From positions 186,001 to 250,000 of the forward strand of contig CAWAMJ010000020.1 of NCBI GenBank assembly GCA_963783085.1: a stretch of DNA of 64,000 bases, read 5' to 3'. Positions within the stretch are counted from its first letter, which is position 1, and every line of letters starts with the position of its first letter. The translations under genes were made by a program, and so were the position numbers. The notes under the pieces are model-generated. The model had not been told where the DNA came from, searched no databases, and saw only the letters and a program-made list of their open reading frames with translations. This DNA comes from CAVYUC01 sp963783085. GTDB taxonomy: Bacteria > Bacteroidota > Bacteroidia > Bacteroidales > Prolixibacteraceae. Shown here in pieces: positions 1-8,653 of this stretch.

Positions 1-177
1 TTCCGGGTTGTTCAGTTCGTTTAAAGTGGGAAGGCTCATCATCGAATCGAGCCCGAAAAGCGGAACCGCAACAATTAATGAAACTATCAGGAACACAAGA
101 AAACTTACCAGAATGACAAATGCTGAAAACATCAGTTGAGAAAACGGTCGCATCCCGCGAAATGCTGTAAAAGCCAT
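1..177 (-). CDS. Membrane protein N-terminus, probable CPBP-family intramembrane protease (partial)
   Basis: Only the first 59 codons are inside the window; the gene continues past base 1. The start is the ATG read at 177-175. A short basic N-terminus (MAFTAFRGMRPFSQ) is followed by one long hydrophobic segment at about residues 17-41 and then a polar stretch. This layout resembles the N-terminus of Bacteroidota CPBP (Abi/CAAX-type) intramembrane proteases. The catalytic EExxxR and HxxxN/H motifs of that family lie outside the window, so the family is inferred from N-terminal style only. It could be another multi-pass membrane protein. The 127 bases between it and the next gene show nothing I can name. 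Confidence 0.55.
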   Translation of the reverse strand, partial: MAFTAFRGMRPFSQLMFSAFVILVSFLVFLIVSLIVAVPLFGLDSMMSLPTLNELNNPE

Positions 178-304
178 CGTACTAAATTTTGGGGCAAAGA
201 TAGTTTTTATTGGGTAATTATAAAGGTCGTCATTCCCGCAGGAAGTGAACTTTGCATGAACAAACGATCGCTATTCGCGCGGGAATAACAGGTGAATCAC
301 CAGG

Positions 305-1027
305 TTATTTTATTTCCCTGATTTTAATATTCCGGAACATCGTCAGGCCGCCGTGGTCCTGCAAGCCGATATGGCCGGTTTTTGACTCGCCGTAATGAGG
401 TGCATCGGCCCATTTGCTGTTGGCTTTGTTTTGTTTCCATTCATCGGACCACAAATCGTATTCAACCACTTTTTTACCGTTTAGCCAGTGTTCCACGTGC
501 GGATTATTCACAATAATTCGGCTTGTATTCCATTCGCCAACGGGTTTTACTTCAGCGCCCTGTGGCGGATTCATGCCGTAATTGGAGCCGCTGTACTGTG
601 AAGGTTCCAACTCGCCGGGCCAGCCTTTTCCGTCGATGAGCTGGTATTCAGGCCCTGATTCATAAATAGCATCGGTAATGCCTTCCTGAACGTGGTAAAA
701 TACTCCGGAATTACTTTCCGGCGCAATTTTCCATTCGAGGTACAATTCGAAATTTTCGTATTGTTTTTTTGTGATGATGTCGCCGCCATGATCGGAACCT
801 ACTCCGGAGTTGTGCATCTCGCCATCGACAACTTTCCATCCGGATACTTCGCCGCCGTTAAACATTTTCCATTTATCCATCGACTGGCCGTCGAACAACA
901 ATTCCCAGTCTTCCGATTTTTCTTTAGCCGATAATGTGTTCATTTCGTTTTCTTCTTTCTTTCCGGAATTGCAGGAAAAGAACGAAACAGCGACTAAAAG
1001 CAGGATTAGATTGGATAAGTTTTTCAT
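305..1027 (-). CDS. DUF1080 lipoprotein (3-keto-disaccharide hydrolase family)
   Basis: A 240-residue exported lipoprotein: a hydrophobic signal of about 18 residues ends in a lipobox with Cys19. Residues about 40-239 form a single DUF1080 domain, a concanavalin-like jelly roll, with the family's early DWELLFDG-type strand, a 'SNSGVFY' turn and the closing 'GHIGLQDHGG' motif. Members of this family hydrolyse or eliminate 3-keto-glycosides made by Gfo/Idh-type oxidoreductases in the periplasm. It lies 87 bases downstream of the sulfatase on the same strand and may be co-transcribed. The Gfo/Idh genes at 7.3, 26.4 and 28.9 kb are possible partners (inference). The exact substrate is unknown. 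Confidence 0.88.
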   Translation of the reverse strand: MKNLSNLILLLVAVSFFSCNSGKKEENEMNTLSAKEKSEDWELLFDGQSMDKWKMFNGGEVSGWKVVDGEMHNSGVGSDHGGDIITKKQYENFELYLEWKIAPESNSGVFYHVQEGITDAIYESGPEYQLIDGKGWPGELEPSQYSGSNYGMNPPQGAEVKPVGEWNTSRIIVNNPHVEHWLNGKKVVEYDLWSDEWKQNKANSKWADAPHYGESKTGHIGLQDHGGLTMFRNIKIREIK

Positions 1028-1114
1028 TTCTTCTATTATTTAATTTTTACTGAAGTTTAGTTCAAAAATACGAATTCGTTTTAAGAGAAGGCGCCGATTC
1101 CCTGGCTTTTGGAT

Positions 1115-2698
1115 CTATTCCGTCAGGTCAGAATCGTAATCGCTTTTATTTACCCAGCCGGCGGGTACTTTTTCGCCGCTCATGTACCGGTTGTAATAAT
1201 TCTGAACCGCACCCTGGTACTCATAATTATCAAAAATATCGCCATTGCCCAAAATTCTCGGATCTGCCTGTTCGGTTAGTTTTTCCTTCATCTCTCCTTC
1301 CATTTTCGATTTTAATTCGGCATAATTTTCATCTTCCGCCAAATTCACCATACAAAACGGATCTTTGTCGATGTTGTATAATTCTTCCGCCGGACGTTTG
1401 CCAAAGTTTAGCTGCCAGAATTCCATGATTCCTTTCTTTCTCCGGGTATCGAGGACATACGTTTTAGTTGGACTGCCATCGGTGTTCAGGTAGCCGGTTT
1501 CAGGATTTCCAGCAGGCCAGCGATCGATTTTAAAATTGTGCAGGTATAAAAATCCGTCGGTAATTATTCCCCGCACGGGATAACCCACATCGTTTGGCCT
1601 GCCTACATCGTGGCGCTCTTTTCCCACCAAAACAAAATCGCGCTCCGGAATTACCCGGCCGGATTTTTCGGAGTCAAAAATCTCAGTTAAACTTCTACCG
1701 GTAACCGGTTGCATCCCGGTTTCTTCGGCGGTCAAGCCGGCAAGCTCGAGGTAGGTGGGCGTAAAATCGATAAAATTCACAAAATCGTTTATCACACGCC
1801 CCGGGTTTTTAATACCGTTCGGCCACATGATTGCCAGCGGCAGGTGGTTTGAATATTCGTATACCTGACCTTTTATTCTCGGAAACGGCATACCATTATC
1901 GGCCGTCACAATTACAAGTGTATTATCGAGTTCCCCGATTTCTTCCAGTTTTTGAAGCATTTTTTGCAGGTGACTGTCGAAATATTCAATTTCGAATGCA
2001 TAATCGAGCATGTCGGACCGCACAGTATCCACATCGGGCCAAAATGCAGGAATTTCGGTAACTTCAGAAGTATCTTTTCCCCCTTTGTTTATTCCTGATT
2101 TAAATTCATACCGGCGGTGAGGTTCTCTGGATCCATACCAGAAACAAAAAGGTTTTCCCTCGGGGCGTGCTTCCAGGAAGGCTTCAAAATTTCTGGCATA
2201 ATCATTATTGTCAATGCCGCTGGTAGGAGGTGTGGTCTTAAACTCGTCGAATTTCGGCCCGGTAAGTTCGCGTTTTTTGCCGTTTATCTCTCCCGGGTCG
2301 CCGGGCGCCCATCCCTTGGCAACACTGCCAACCCAGTACCCGTTTTCTCCCAGCGCTTCGGCATAGGTTTTAAATTTTACCGGGAAAAGCGGTGAATGGT
2401 TGGCTGCTTCTTCCAGTTGCCAGCTGTTTCTGCCGGTAAGAATACAGGCCCGCGATGGCGCACACTTGGCGTTAGGTGTATATGCGCGGGTGAAAAGGAT
2501 ACCATTTTCGGCAACGCGGTCGAATGCGGGAGTTTTTACCCAGTTGCAACCATATGCGCCAAAATGTTTCCACGAGGCGTCATCGGCAATGGCAAATAAA
2601 ATATTCGGGCGTTTGGTTTCTTCTTTTTGGGTCTGGCAACCTGAAAAAACAAATGTTGAAACTGCAAAAACATGCAATAAAAAGCGGTTGATAGTCAT
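1115..2698 (-). CDS. Sulfatase (type I, Cys-type), lipoprotein
   Basis: A 527-residue member of the alkaline-phosphatase superfamily sulfatases (S1). A signal peptide ends in lipobox Cys21. The metal-binding strand 'PNILFAIADD' follows at residues 31-40, and the maturation motif C-A-P-S-R sits at residues 79-83, where Cys79 would be converted to formylglycine. A later 'VIVTADNGMPFP' segment supplies more metal ligands. The sequence resembles N-sulfoglucosamine sulfohydrolase-like sulfatases, so sulfated glycans are the likely substrates, but the S1 subfamily needs a database comparison. It is followed by the DUF1080 gene. No complete formylglycine-generating enzyme or anaerobic sulfatase-maturing enzyme is in the window; the SUMF1-like protein at 8.7 kb lacks the catalytic cysteines. 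Confidence 0.92.
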   Translation of the reverse strand: MTINRFLLHVFAVSTFVFSGCQTQKEETKRPNILFAIADDASWKHFGAYGCNWVKTPAFDRVAENGILFTRAYTPNAKCAPSRACILTGRNSWQLEEAANHSPLFPVKFKTYAEALGENGYWVGSVAKGWAPGDPGEINGKKRELTGPKFDEFKTTPPTSGIDNNDYARNFEAFLEARPEGKPFCFWYGSREPHRRYEFKSGINKGGKDTSEVTEIPAFWPDVDTVRSDMLDYAFEIEYFDSHLQKMLQKLEEIGELDNTLVIVTADNGMPFPRIKGQVYEYSNHLPLAIMWPNGIKNPGRVINDFVNFIDFTPTYLELAGLTAEETGMQPVTGRSLTEIFDSEKSGRVIPERDFVLVGKERHDVGRPNDVGYPVRGIITDGFLYLHNFKIDRWPAGNPETGYLNTDGSPTKTYVLDTRRKKGIMEFWQLNFGKRPAEELYNIDKDPFCMVNLAEDENYAELKSKMEGEMKEKLTEQADPRILGNGDIFDNYEYQGAVQNYYNRYMSGEKVPAGWVNKSDYDSDLTE

Positions 2699-2888
2699 GG
2701 TTCAGATTATTTTGCGGATAATAATTTGTTTCGTTTCTTTCCAGGTGTAAAAGTAACTTTTAATTTTACAGAATTCAACAATGTAAAGTATCAAAACCGA
2801 TGAAATTATCATGACATTTTAAAAAAACACTGCGTGTGATTCGTTAATTCATGACAATTCCACCATCTAAAATTTAAAATTTAATAAG

Positions 2889-4034
2889 ATGAAAATGAAA
2901 AGTATTTTAAACATATTACTGTGCGTTTTTGTCGCCGGTATGTTTTCGTGTACAAACAATCCTTCCGGGCCGCAGTTAATCGAAAATGATTCATTTGCCG
3001 GTATTGTTAACGGAAAACAAGTGAAGCTGTTTACCCTGAAAAATGAAAATGGCCTGGTGGCTCAAATTTCTAATTACGGAGGGCGCGTTATCAGCCTCTG
3101 GACACCCGATAAAAAAGGAAATTTCGATGATATTGTTTTGGGATACGCATCGCTTGAAGGATACCTTCATTCAAATGAAATTTATTACGGCGCACTGATC
3201 GGCCGTTACGGAAACCGGATAGGCAACGGGCTGTTTTACCTGAACGACACTGTTTACAAACTCGCAAAAAACGATAACGGAATGAACCATCTTCACGGAG
3301 GTGTAACCGGATTCAATGCCGTGGTTTGGGATGCCCGGCAACCTGATGATCACACACTGGTGCTGAATTATGTTTCGCGGGATATGGAAGAAGGTTATCC
3401 CGGAAAGCTGGAAGTGGAGGTAAAATACACATTAACGAATGACAATGAGTTGCGCATCGACTATGATGCAACTACCGATAAACCAACGCCCGTAAATTTA
3501 ACTCACCATTCTTTTTTTAATTTGAACGGCGCCGGCTCAGGAACCATTAACAACCACATTCTGCAAATTAATGCCGATTATTACACGCCGGTCGATTCAA
3601 TGCTGATCCCCACCGGCGAAATTGTCCCTGTTGAGGGAACACCGATGGATTTCAGGGAGCCAACTGCCATTGGGAAACGAATTGATGAGGATTTCGAACA
3701 GCTGAAGTTTGGTAAAGGTTACGATCACAATTGGGTGCTGAACAAGTCGGGAAATGGATTAACTTTTGCCGCCAGTGTGGTTGCGCCGGAATCGGGCCGG
3801 ACGATGGAGGTTTACACCAATGAACCGGGACTGCAGTTTTACAGCGGTAACTTCCTCAACAGCAGCGACACCGGAAAGGACGGGAAAGTATACGAACATC
3901 GCTCGGCGCTGTGCCTGGAAACACAGCATTTCCCCGACAGCCCCAATAAACCTGGTTTTCCTTCAGTAATTCTGAATCCGGGAGAAAAATATAAATCGGT
4001 TTGTGTGTATAAGTTTGGAGTGGAAGAAAAATGA
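2889..4034 (+). CDS. Aldose 1-epimerase (mutarotase), lipoprotein
   Basis: A 381-residue GalM-family protein that interconverts alpha and beta anomers of aldoses. Residues 1-20 are a lipoprotein signal and Cys21 the acylation site, so it acts at the cell envelope rather than in the cytoplasm. Family motifs visible are 'NHLHGG' (substrate-binding His), 'NLTHHSFFNL' (catalytic His) and 'LETQHFPDSPN' near the C-terminus, which carries the catalytic Glu. Length is slightly above the usual 340-350 because of the signal. It stands alone on the plus strand between minus-strand genes, divergent from the sulfatase, and is followed by a strong terminator hairpin. Its role is probably to prepare released sugars for uptake (inference). 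Confidence 0.92.
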   Translation: MKMKSILNILLCVFVAGMFSCTNNPSGPQLIENDSFAGIVNGKQVKLFTLKNENGLVAQISNYGGRVISLWTPDKKGNFDDIVLGYASLEGYLHSNEIYYGALIGRYGNRIGNGLFYLNDTVYKLAKNDNGMNHLHGGVTGFNAVVWDARQPDDHTLVLNYVSRDMEEGYPGKLEVEVKYTLTNDNELRIDYDATTDKPTPVNLTHHSFFNLNGAGSGTINNHILQINADYYTPVDSMLIPTGEIVPVEGTPMDFREPTAIGKRIDEDFEQLKFGKGYDHNWVLNKSGNGLTFAASVVAPESGRTMEVYTNEPGLQFYSGNFLNSSDTGKDGKVYEHRSALCLETQHFPDSPNKPGFPSVILNPGEKYKSVCVYKFGVEEK

Positions 4035-4118
4035 AAAATCAATATCATTTAACATTTTCACAGAACCGTTGCCAATAAATTACCATACAGAGCTTTGGTT
4101 GAACTTACTGCAATAAAA

Positions 4119-4147
4119 AGGCCTGCTGTGCTGCAGGCCTTTTTTTC
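4119..4147. terminator. Bidirectional rho-independent terminator
   Basis: A perfect 8-base-pair stem (AGGCCTGC paired with GCAGGCCT, 4119-4140, loop TGTGCT) is followed by a run of T on the plus strand and preceded by a short A-run. It sits between the converging epimerase gene and the small membrane protein gene, so it can serve both. Confidence 0.88.
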
Positions 4148-4164
4148 AATTTCCGGATTGCCTT

Positions 4165-4416
4165 TTATTTTTTCTTTTTCCTCAGCACGAAAAATGCAAT
4201 GGCAGCAATTACCACAACGGCAACAATGATAATAATTACAGTGGTAGATCCGTTCGATGCATGATCTGCATCGTTTAGCAAGTCCTGTTCCATGTATGAG
4301 CTGTCCTGCGAATTCAGATTATCGATATAGGTGCCTTCGTCTTGTGCCATTAACAGGTATGGAAGGCTTAACAGGTTCAGCATTAACAGTGCAAATAATC
4401 CTTTAATTTTTTTCAT
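4165..4416 (-). CDS. Small single-span membrane protein
   Basis: An 83-residue protein I do not recognise. Residues 1-24 are a signal peptide ending in LLMAQ. A short acidic, Ser/Asn/Asp-rich extracytoplasmic segment (about 25-56) follows. Then one very hydrophobic Ile/Val/Ala helix (about 58-78) ends directly in KKKK. The design is that of a small type I anchored peptide with a positive stop-transfer tail. It lies 27 bases downstream of the glycosyltransferase start region's partner gene block on the same strand, but a shared function is not evident. Coding is supported by the clear signal peptide and anchor pattern; the function is unknown. Confidence 0.7.
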   Translation of the reverse strand: MKKIKGLFALLMLNLLSLPYLLMAQDEGTYIDNLNSQDSSYMEQDLLNDADHASNGSTTVIIIIVAVVVIAAIAFFVLRKKKK

Positions 4417-4443
4417 GATGCAATGTATTTTTAATTCAACATT

Positions 4444-6393
4444 TTAATTCAGTTTATTTCTTACAGCCTTTAACAATTTTTCTGCAGGTTTGTATCGCGG
4501 ATTTATTTTTAAAAGTTCATTCATTTTTTCATACGACTGTTCGTATTTTTTTTCATCGTATAACTTTTGGGCCTCAAGCAGGAAGAATGGTTCATATTCC
4601 GCATAAATTTCCCGCCCCGATTTTATGTACCTGTTGAAATTCACCTCATCGTTTTGGACCAGACTTATTTTAGCCAAATTTACGAAGAGCCAGATATTAT
4701 CCGGTTCGTTTTGAACGGCTTTTTTCAGGAAAATTTTTGCTTCCTCCCAATTTCCTCCTTCAGCGGCTGAAATTCCCTTAAAATCATTTTTATCTTTTCT
4801 TTTTAGAATTACCGCTATCGGATTTCCTTTATGGTAAAATGTTTGAATTGTTTCGGCAGATTGCCAGTTATTGTTTTTCAGCATATCCGGAGGAATATAG
4901 TTCACACCAAAAAGTCCGAAATCCCAATCCTTCGAACTTCGTTCCAGGTATGGCACATATTCGTAGCTGATGTTCGGTTCATCATCGAAATAAACGAAAA
5001 GGTTGGAGTTCATTGCAACAGTAACCTGTTCATTTCTCCCAACAATCGTTTTCAGATATTCCGCCGGTTTTTCAATTGCATGGAAATAATAGTCGTATTC
5101 GTAGTTGCTCCAGGCATTTTTATTTCCGCCGGACAGTGAATTAAAGTAAACATAATCAACCGGAAAAGTGGATGCCTGATGTTTCAACGGTAAAAGCATC
5201 AAAACAAAAAAAAAGATTACTGCCGGATATTTTAAGGTTTTATTCACCTGCAGCCGGACCAGCTTATAAATTCCAACGGAAGAAAGAACTGCGAGGCAGG
5301 GTAAAATAAACAATAGTTGCCGTACACCACTGTAAAGGTTCGAATGAATGGCAACAACATATAATACCGGAAAAACAAATGCAAAAGCAACTACAACTTC
5401 GTAAAACAGCGGCCTCGTTGAAACATTTTTTCTCCATAGGTCCCTGATGAACAAAAAGCCAAAAATCAGGCTTCCGAAGATGATGAACTCCGGCGTTGAA
5501 ATCCACAACCATTCAGGCAGGTAATACCACGGCAAATTGGTGCTCCAGATTAATTGCCCCTCAAAAATCTGACGGATGCTGATTTTGTAATGTTCCATCA
5601 CGTGCAAGCTTGCCAGTGGATTTCGAAAAACATCCTGCAAGGCAAAGGGCCAGAAAAGTAATCCGGCAAAATAGCCGATAAAAACGATTACCACTCCCTG
5701 GCCCAATAGCCTAACAAGGACAGGTTTAGTTGAAACTATTTGTTTAAGTGCAAAAGGCTTCCAAATCAAAAATAAAACTGCGAATAAACCCAGGTAAGCA
5801 AACAGGATAAACCCGCCGGCCCGGACTGAAACCGTGAAAGCAATGGCCAAACCCAAACCGGTTGCTGTTATCCAGCGCGGAGCAGGCAATTCTTTCAGAA
5901 AACGGACAATGAGGTATAATCCTGCAACATAACCGGTTGAAAAAGGGACATCCTTCAGATTTCCGAAAGCTTGTCCGAATAATCGCGGCATAAAAACCAG
6001 CGATAAAACTGTTATTGCCGCCGCCATATAAGAACCAGCCAGTTCTTTTGCCAGCAAACCTGAAAAAAGCAACAACAGCCAAAATAAAATTGCTCCGGTA
6101 AAATGTCGTGTCAGAAATTCGTTTTTAACGTTGAAAATGCGGTTGAACAAAGCGGTAATATTATCGACCGACTGCCCGTAGAATTTCAAATTGCTTTTAG
6201 GCGTATGAAGGGCTGATGTATCATTTCCGCCGGTAAAATACCAGTTAACCACCTTTTTTGCGTGCGGATAATGCAGTTGTTCATCCACATTAACAGCGGC
6301 TTTTGGCGCGAGGAACAGCAATGCAATCCCGGCAAATCCCAACAACACAAAAAATGTGCTGCGTGCAGTTAATATGTGAGCTACATCATTCAT
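4444..6393 (-). CDS. GT-C fold glycosyltransferase (PMT/GT39-like) with C-terminal TPR region
   Basis: A 649-residue polytopic membrane protein. The first loop after TM1 carries an acidic pair in 'NVDEQLHYPH', the position of the catalytic carboxylate in lipid-phosphate-sugar-dependent GT-C enzymes. About ten more hydrophobic helices follow up to residue about 410. After a soluble stretch, residues about 545-645 read as tetratricopeptide-like helices ('GNWEEAKIFLKKAVQNEPDN', 'YEQSYEKMNELLKINPRYKPAEKLL'). It overlaps the upstream GT2 gene by 8 bases, so the two are translationally coupled. The GT2 protein probably makes the polyprenyl-phosphate sugar that this enzyme uses (inference from similar gene pairs). 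The acceptor is unknown. Confidence 0.82.
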   Translation of the reverse strand: MNDVAHILTARSTFFVLLGFAGIALLFLAPKAAVNVDEQLHYPHAKKVVNWYFTGGNDTSALHTPKSNLKFYGQSVDNITALFNRIFNVKNEFLTRHFTGAILFWLLLLFSGLLAKELAGSYMAAAITVLSLVFMPRLFGQAFGNLKDVPFSTGYVAGLYLIVRFLKELPAPRWITATGLGLAIAFTVSVRAGGFILFAYLGLFAVLFLIWKPFALKQIVSTKPVLVRLLGQGVVIVFIGYFAGLLFWPFALQDVFRNPLASLHVMEHYKISIRQIFEGQLIWSTNLPWYYLPEWLWISTPEFIIFGSLIFGFLFIRDLWRKNVSTRPLFYEVVVAFAFVFPVLYVVAIHSNLYSGVRQLLFILPCLAVLSSVGIYKLVRLQVNKTLKYPAVIFFFVLMLLPLKHQASTFPVDYVYFNSLSGGNKNAWSNYEYDYYFHAIEKPAEYLKTIVGRNEQVTVAMNSNLFVYFDDEPNISYEYVPYLERSSKDWDFGLFGVNYIPPDMLKNNNWQSAETIQTFYHKGNPIAVILKRKDKNDFKGISAAEGGNWEEAKIFLKKAVQNEPDNIWLFVNLAKISLVQNDEVNFNRYIKSGREIYAEYEPFFLLEAQKLYDEKKYEQSYEKMNELLKINPRYKPAEKLLKAVRNKLN

Positions 6394-7300
6394 AAACCTT
6401 TTTTACCAGATAAACCGGTCTGTTTTGTACTTCTTTGAAAATCCGGTAAACGTATTCGCCAATTAGCCCCAAAAAAGTAAGTTGAACGGAGCCGAAAAAG
6501 CTCACCGCCAAAAACATCGACGACCAGCCGATTGGGGCAAATCCCAGTAATTTCGAGGCAAGGGTGTAAATAATTGCACCGAGAAAAATAAAAACACCGA
6601 GCATACCCAGGTATAAACAAGCTTTGATAGGCCATTTTGAAAAGGAATAAATAGCATCGGCAGCCAGTGCAAACAATTTTGCCCGGCTCATTTTTGCTTC
6701 ACCTTCCAGCCGGTCCGGCCTGTCGAACAAAATAAATTCATGATTAAATCCGATAAAATTCCTGATTCCGGGCAGGTACCTGTTCCGTTCCGAAAAATTT
6801 AAAATTGCCTGGTGAGCCTGTTTGTTAAGGATGCAAAAATTACCTGTTTTTGCTACCTGGTGCGATTCGGACAACTTATCGAATATTTTATGGAAAACGT
6901 TAATGTATAGCTTTTTGGAAAATCTTTCTTTCCGGTCTTTTCTCACAGCGGTAACAATTTCAGCACCGGTTTCCTGCATTTTATTATACAGAACCGGAAT
7001 CAGTTCCGGTGGATCCTGAAAGTCCCCGTCCATAATCACCACGTAGTCTCCTTTTGCGTATTCGAGCCCGGCGGTCAATGCCGACTGTAACCCGAAGTTC
7101 CTGGACAGCGAAACAACCTTTATTTCAAGGTGTTTCTCCCTGAATTCGAGCAACTTTTTCAAAGTTGTATCCGTACTTCCGTCGTCAACACAAACCACTT
7201 CAAAACCTTCCCCGGTTTTTTTGAGGTTCTGATGAACTTCCCGAAGCAGCCGGGTTACCAGTTCATCTTCGTTATACAATGGTATTACAACGGAAAGCAT
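6386..7300 (-). CDS. Family 2 glycosyltransferase, polyprenyl-phosphate sugar synthase type
   Basis: A 304-residue protein with an N-terminal GT-A domain: 'VIPLYNEDE' at the start, 'VCVDDGSTD' at about residues 35-43, and the 'MDGDFQDPPELI' metal/nucleotide motif near 90-101. Two C-terminal membrane helices (about 225-250 and 262-285) end the protein. This is the architecture of GtrB/DPM1/ArnC-like enzymes that transfer a sugar from a nucleotide donor to undecaprenyl phosphate on the cytoplasmic face. Its 8-base overlap with the GT-C gene points to a donor-maker/user pair. The sugar is not predictable from the sequence. Confidence 0.88.
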   Translation of the reverse strand: MLSVVIPLYNEDELVTRLLREVHQNLKKTGEGFEVVCVDDGSTDTTLKKLLEFREKHLEIKVVSLSRNFGLQSALTAGLEYAKGDYVVIMDGDFQDPPELIPVLYNKMQETGAEIVTAVRKDRKERFSKKLYINVFHKIFDKLSESHQVAKTGNFCILNKQAHQAILNFSERNRYLPGIRNFIGFNHEFILFDRPDRLEGEAKMSRAKLFALAADAIYSFSKWPIKACLYLGMLGVFIFLGAIIYTLASKLLGFAPIGWSSMFLAVSFFGSVQLTFLGLIGEYVYRIFKEVQNRPVYLVKKVYE

Positions 7301-7310
7301 ATTTTCAATT

Positions 7311-8651
7311 TTACAGTTTATGTTGAATACCGGGAACCGGAACCGGAAATTCCATGTCTACCGGTCCCAGAACATATTCGGTCGGCCCCAACTTTTCGGT
7401 GGAATTCATCATTTCTTCCCACTCTACTTTTCGACCTGTGTAAGCAGCGGTTCGTCCCATAATTGCTGTTAATGTAGAAATTGCGGTTCGTTCTGCCTCC
7501 ACCACCGGATCGTTGTTCCGGATAGCGGTCACCAGGTGGATATGCTCCTGTACATAAGGCGAAATTTTAACCACTTCAGTTGATTTCCCCTCTTTGTTTT
7601 TCGGATATTCATATTTCCATTTCACCGATCCGTCAGGATTAAAAATGGTGTTTTTGCAGTTTGTATAACCTTCTGTTCCGGTAATGAGTTCGCCGAGCGT
7701 ATTGGCGCAGCCATCAATTTGGCGGGTCATGCTGTGTGAAAATATTCCATCGCCAAATTCAAAATCGATGCTAAAGAAGTCGTACTGATCGCCGGTGAGC
7801 CTGCGTGCCCTTCCTCCAAAGCCAATGGCGCTTTCCGGATGTTTCCCGAGAAACCAGTTGATGATATCGATATTGTGCACATGAGTGTCGAGAATATGAT
7901 CGCCGCAGAGCCAGCAGAAATTGTTCCAGTTGCGAATCATGTATTCCATGTCACTCCAACCTTCTTCCCGCGTTCTGAACCAAACGTGCGATTGCAGCCA
8001 CCATGCTTTCGCGGCGGTGATGTCGCCAATAGCGCCGGATGCAATCTGCTTGTAGGTTTCAATATAATCGCGCTGATGCCTTCGCTGGGTACCGGTAATT
8101 ACCGTCAGTCCCATATTTTCGGCTTTTCGTGATGTGGCGATGATTTGCCGCGCGCCGACCGGATCGACTGCCACCGGTTTTTCCATGAAAACGTTCTTTT
8201 TTGCCTGAACCGCAGCATCGAACATTTCAGGTCTGAAATGGGGCGGAGTAGCCAGAATCACTACATCTATATCGAGATCCAATAACTTCTTGTAGGCATC
8301 GAATCCCCAAAAACAGTTGCTTTCGGGAACTTCAGTTTTTTGTTTCTGAAGTTTTTTTCTGCAATCCCAAACTTTATCTTCGAAAACATCGGCAAGCGCA
8401 ACCAAATGCAAATCGTTGCCAGCCGATAAAAAATTCAGTGCAGCTCCTGTTCCCCTGTTTCCGCAGCCAACCAAACCTGCCCGAATCGGTTTTCCGTCCG
8501 GCGCCTGGTCCAGCAATGGAGGAAATTTATAATCAACAGCTTTCGGTTTTTTGCTGCAGGAATTTAAGGCGCCTAATCCTGCCAGCCCTGCGGCCCCGAT
8601 AAGCGCTGATTTTTCAAGAAAATTCCTGCGCGATAGTTGATTTTTTTCCAT
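7311..8651 (-). CDS. Gfo/Idh/MocA oxidoreductase with Tat signal
   Basis: A 446-residue NAD(P)-dependent sugar oxidoreductase exported by the Tat pathway: the twin-arginine motif 'SRRNFLEKSAL' is at residues 7-17. The Rossmann fold shows 'AGLVGCGNRGTGAAL' near 58 and the family's 'FMEKPVAVDP' catalytic Lys motif near 155-165. A C-terminal alpha/beta domain contains 'DHILDTHVHNIDI'. Exported members oxidise glycosides at C3 using a tightly bound cofactor. It is two bases from the cytochrome/SUMF1 gene upstream and ten bases before the GT2 gene, in one minus-strand run. A periplasmic redox link between this enzyme and the upstream cytochrome is an attractive but unproven idea. Confidence 0.9.
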   Translation of the reverse strand: MEKNQLSRRNFLEKSALIGAAGLAGLGALNSCSKKPKAVDYKFPPLLDQAPDGKPIRAGLVGCGNRGTGAALNFLSAGNDLHLVALADVFEDKVWDCRKKLQKQKTEVPESNCFWGFDAYKKLLDLDIDVVILATPPHFRPEMFDAAVQAKKNVFMEKPVAVDPVGARQIIATSRKAENMGLTVITGTQRRHQRDYIETYKQIASGAIGDITAAKAWWLQSHVWFRTREEGWSDMEYMIRNWNNFCWLCGDHILDTHVHNIDIINWFLGKHPESAIGFGGRARRLTGDQYDFFSIDFEFGDGIFSHSMTRQIDGCANTLGELITGTEGYTNCKNTIFNPDGSVKWKYEYPKNKEGKSTEVVKISPYVQEHIHLVTAIRNNDPVVEAERTAISTLTAIMGRTAAYTGRKVEWEEMMNSTEKLGPTEYVLGPVDMEFPVPVPGIQHKL

Positions 8652-8653
8652 GG

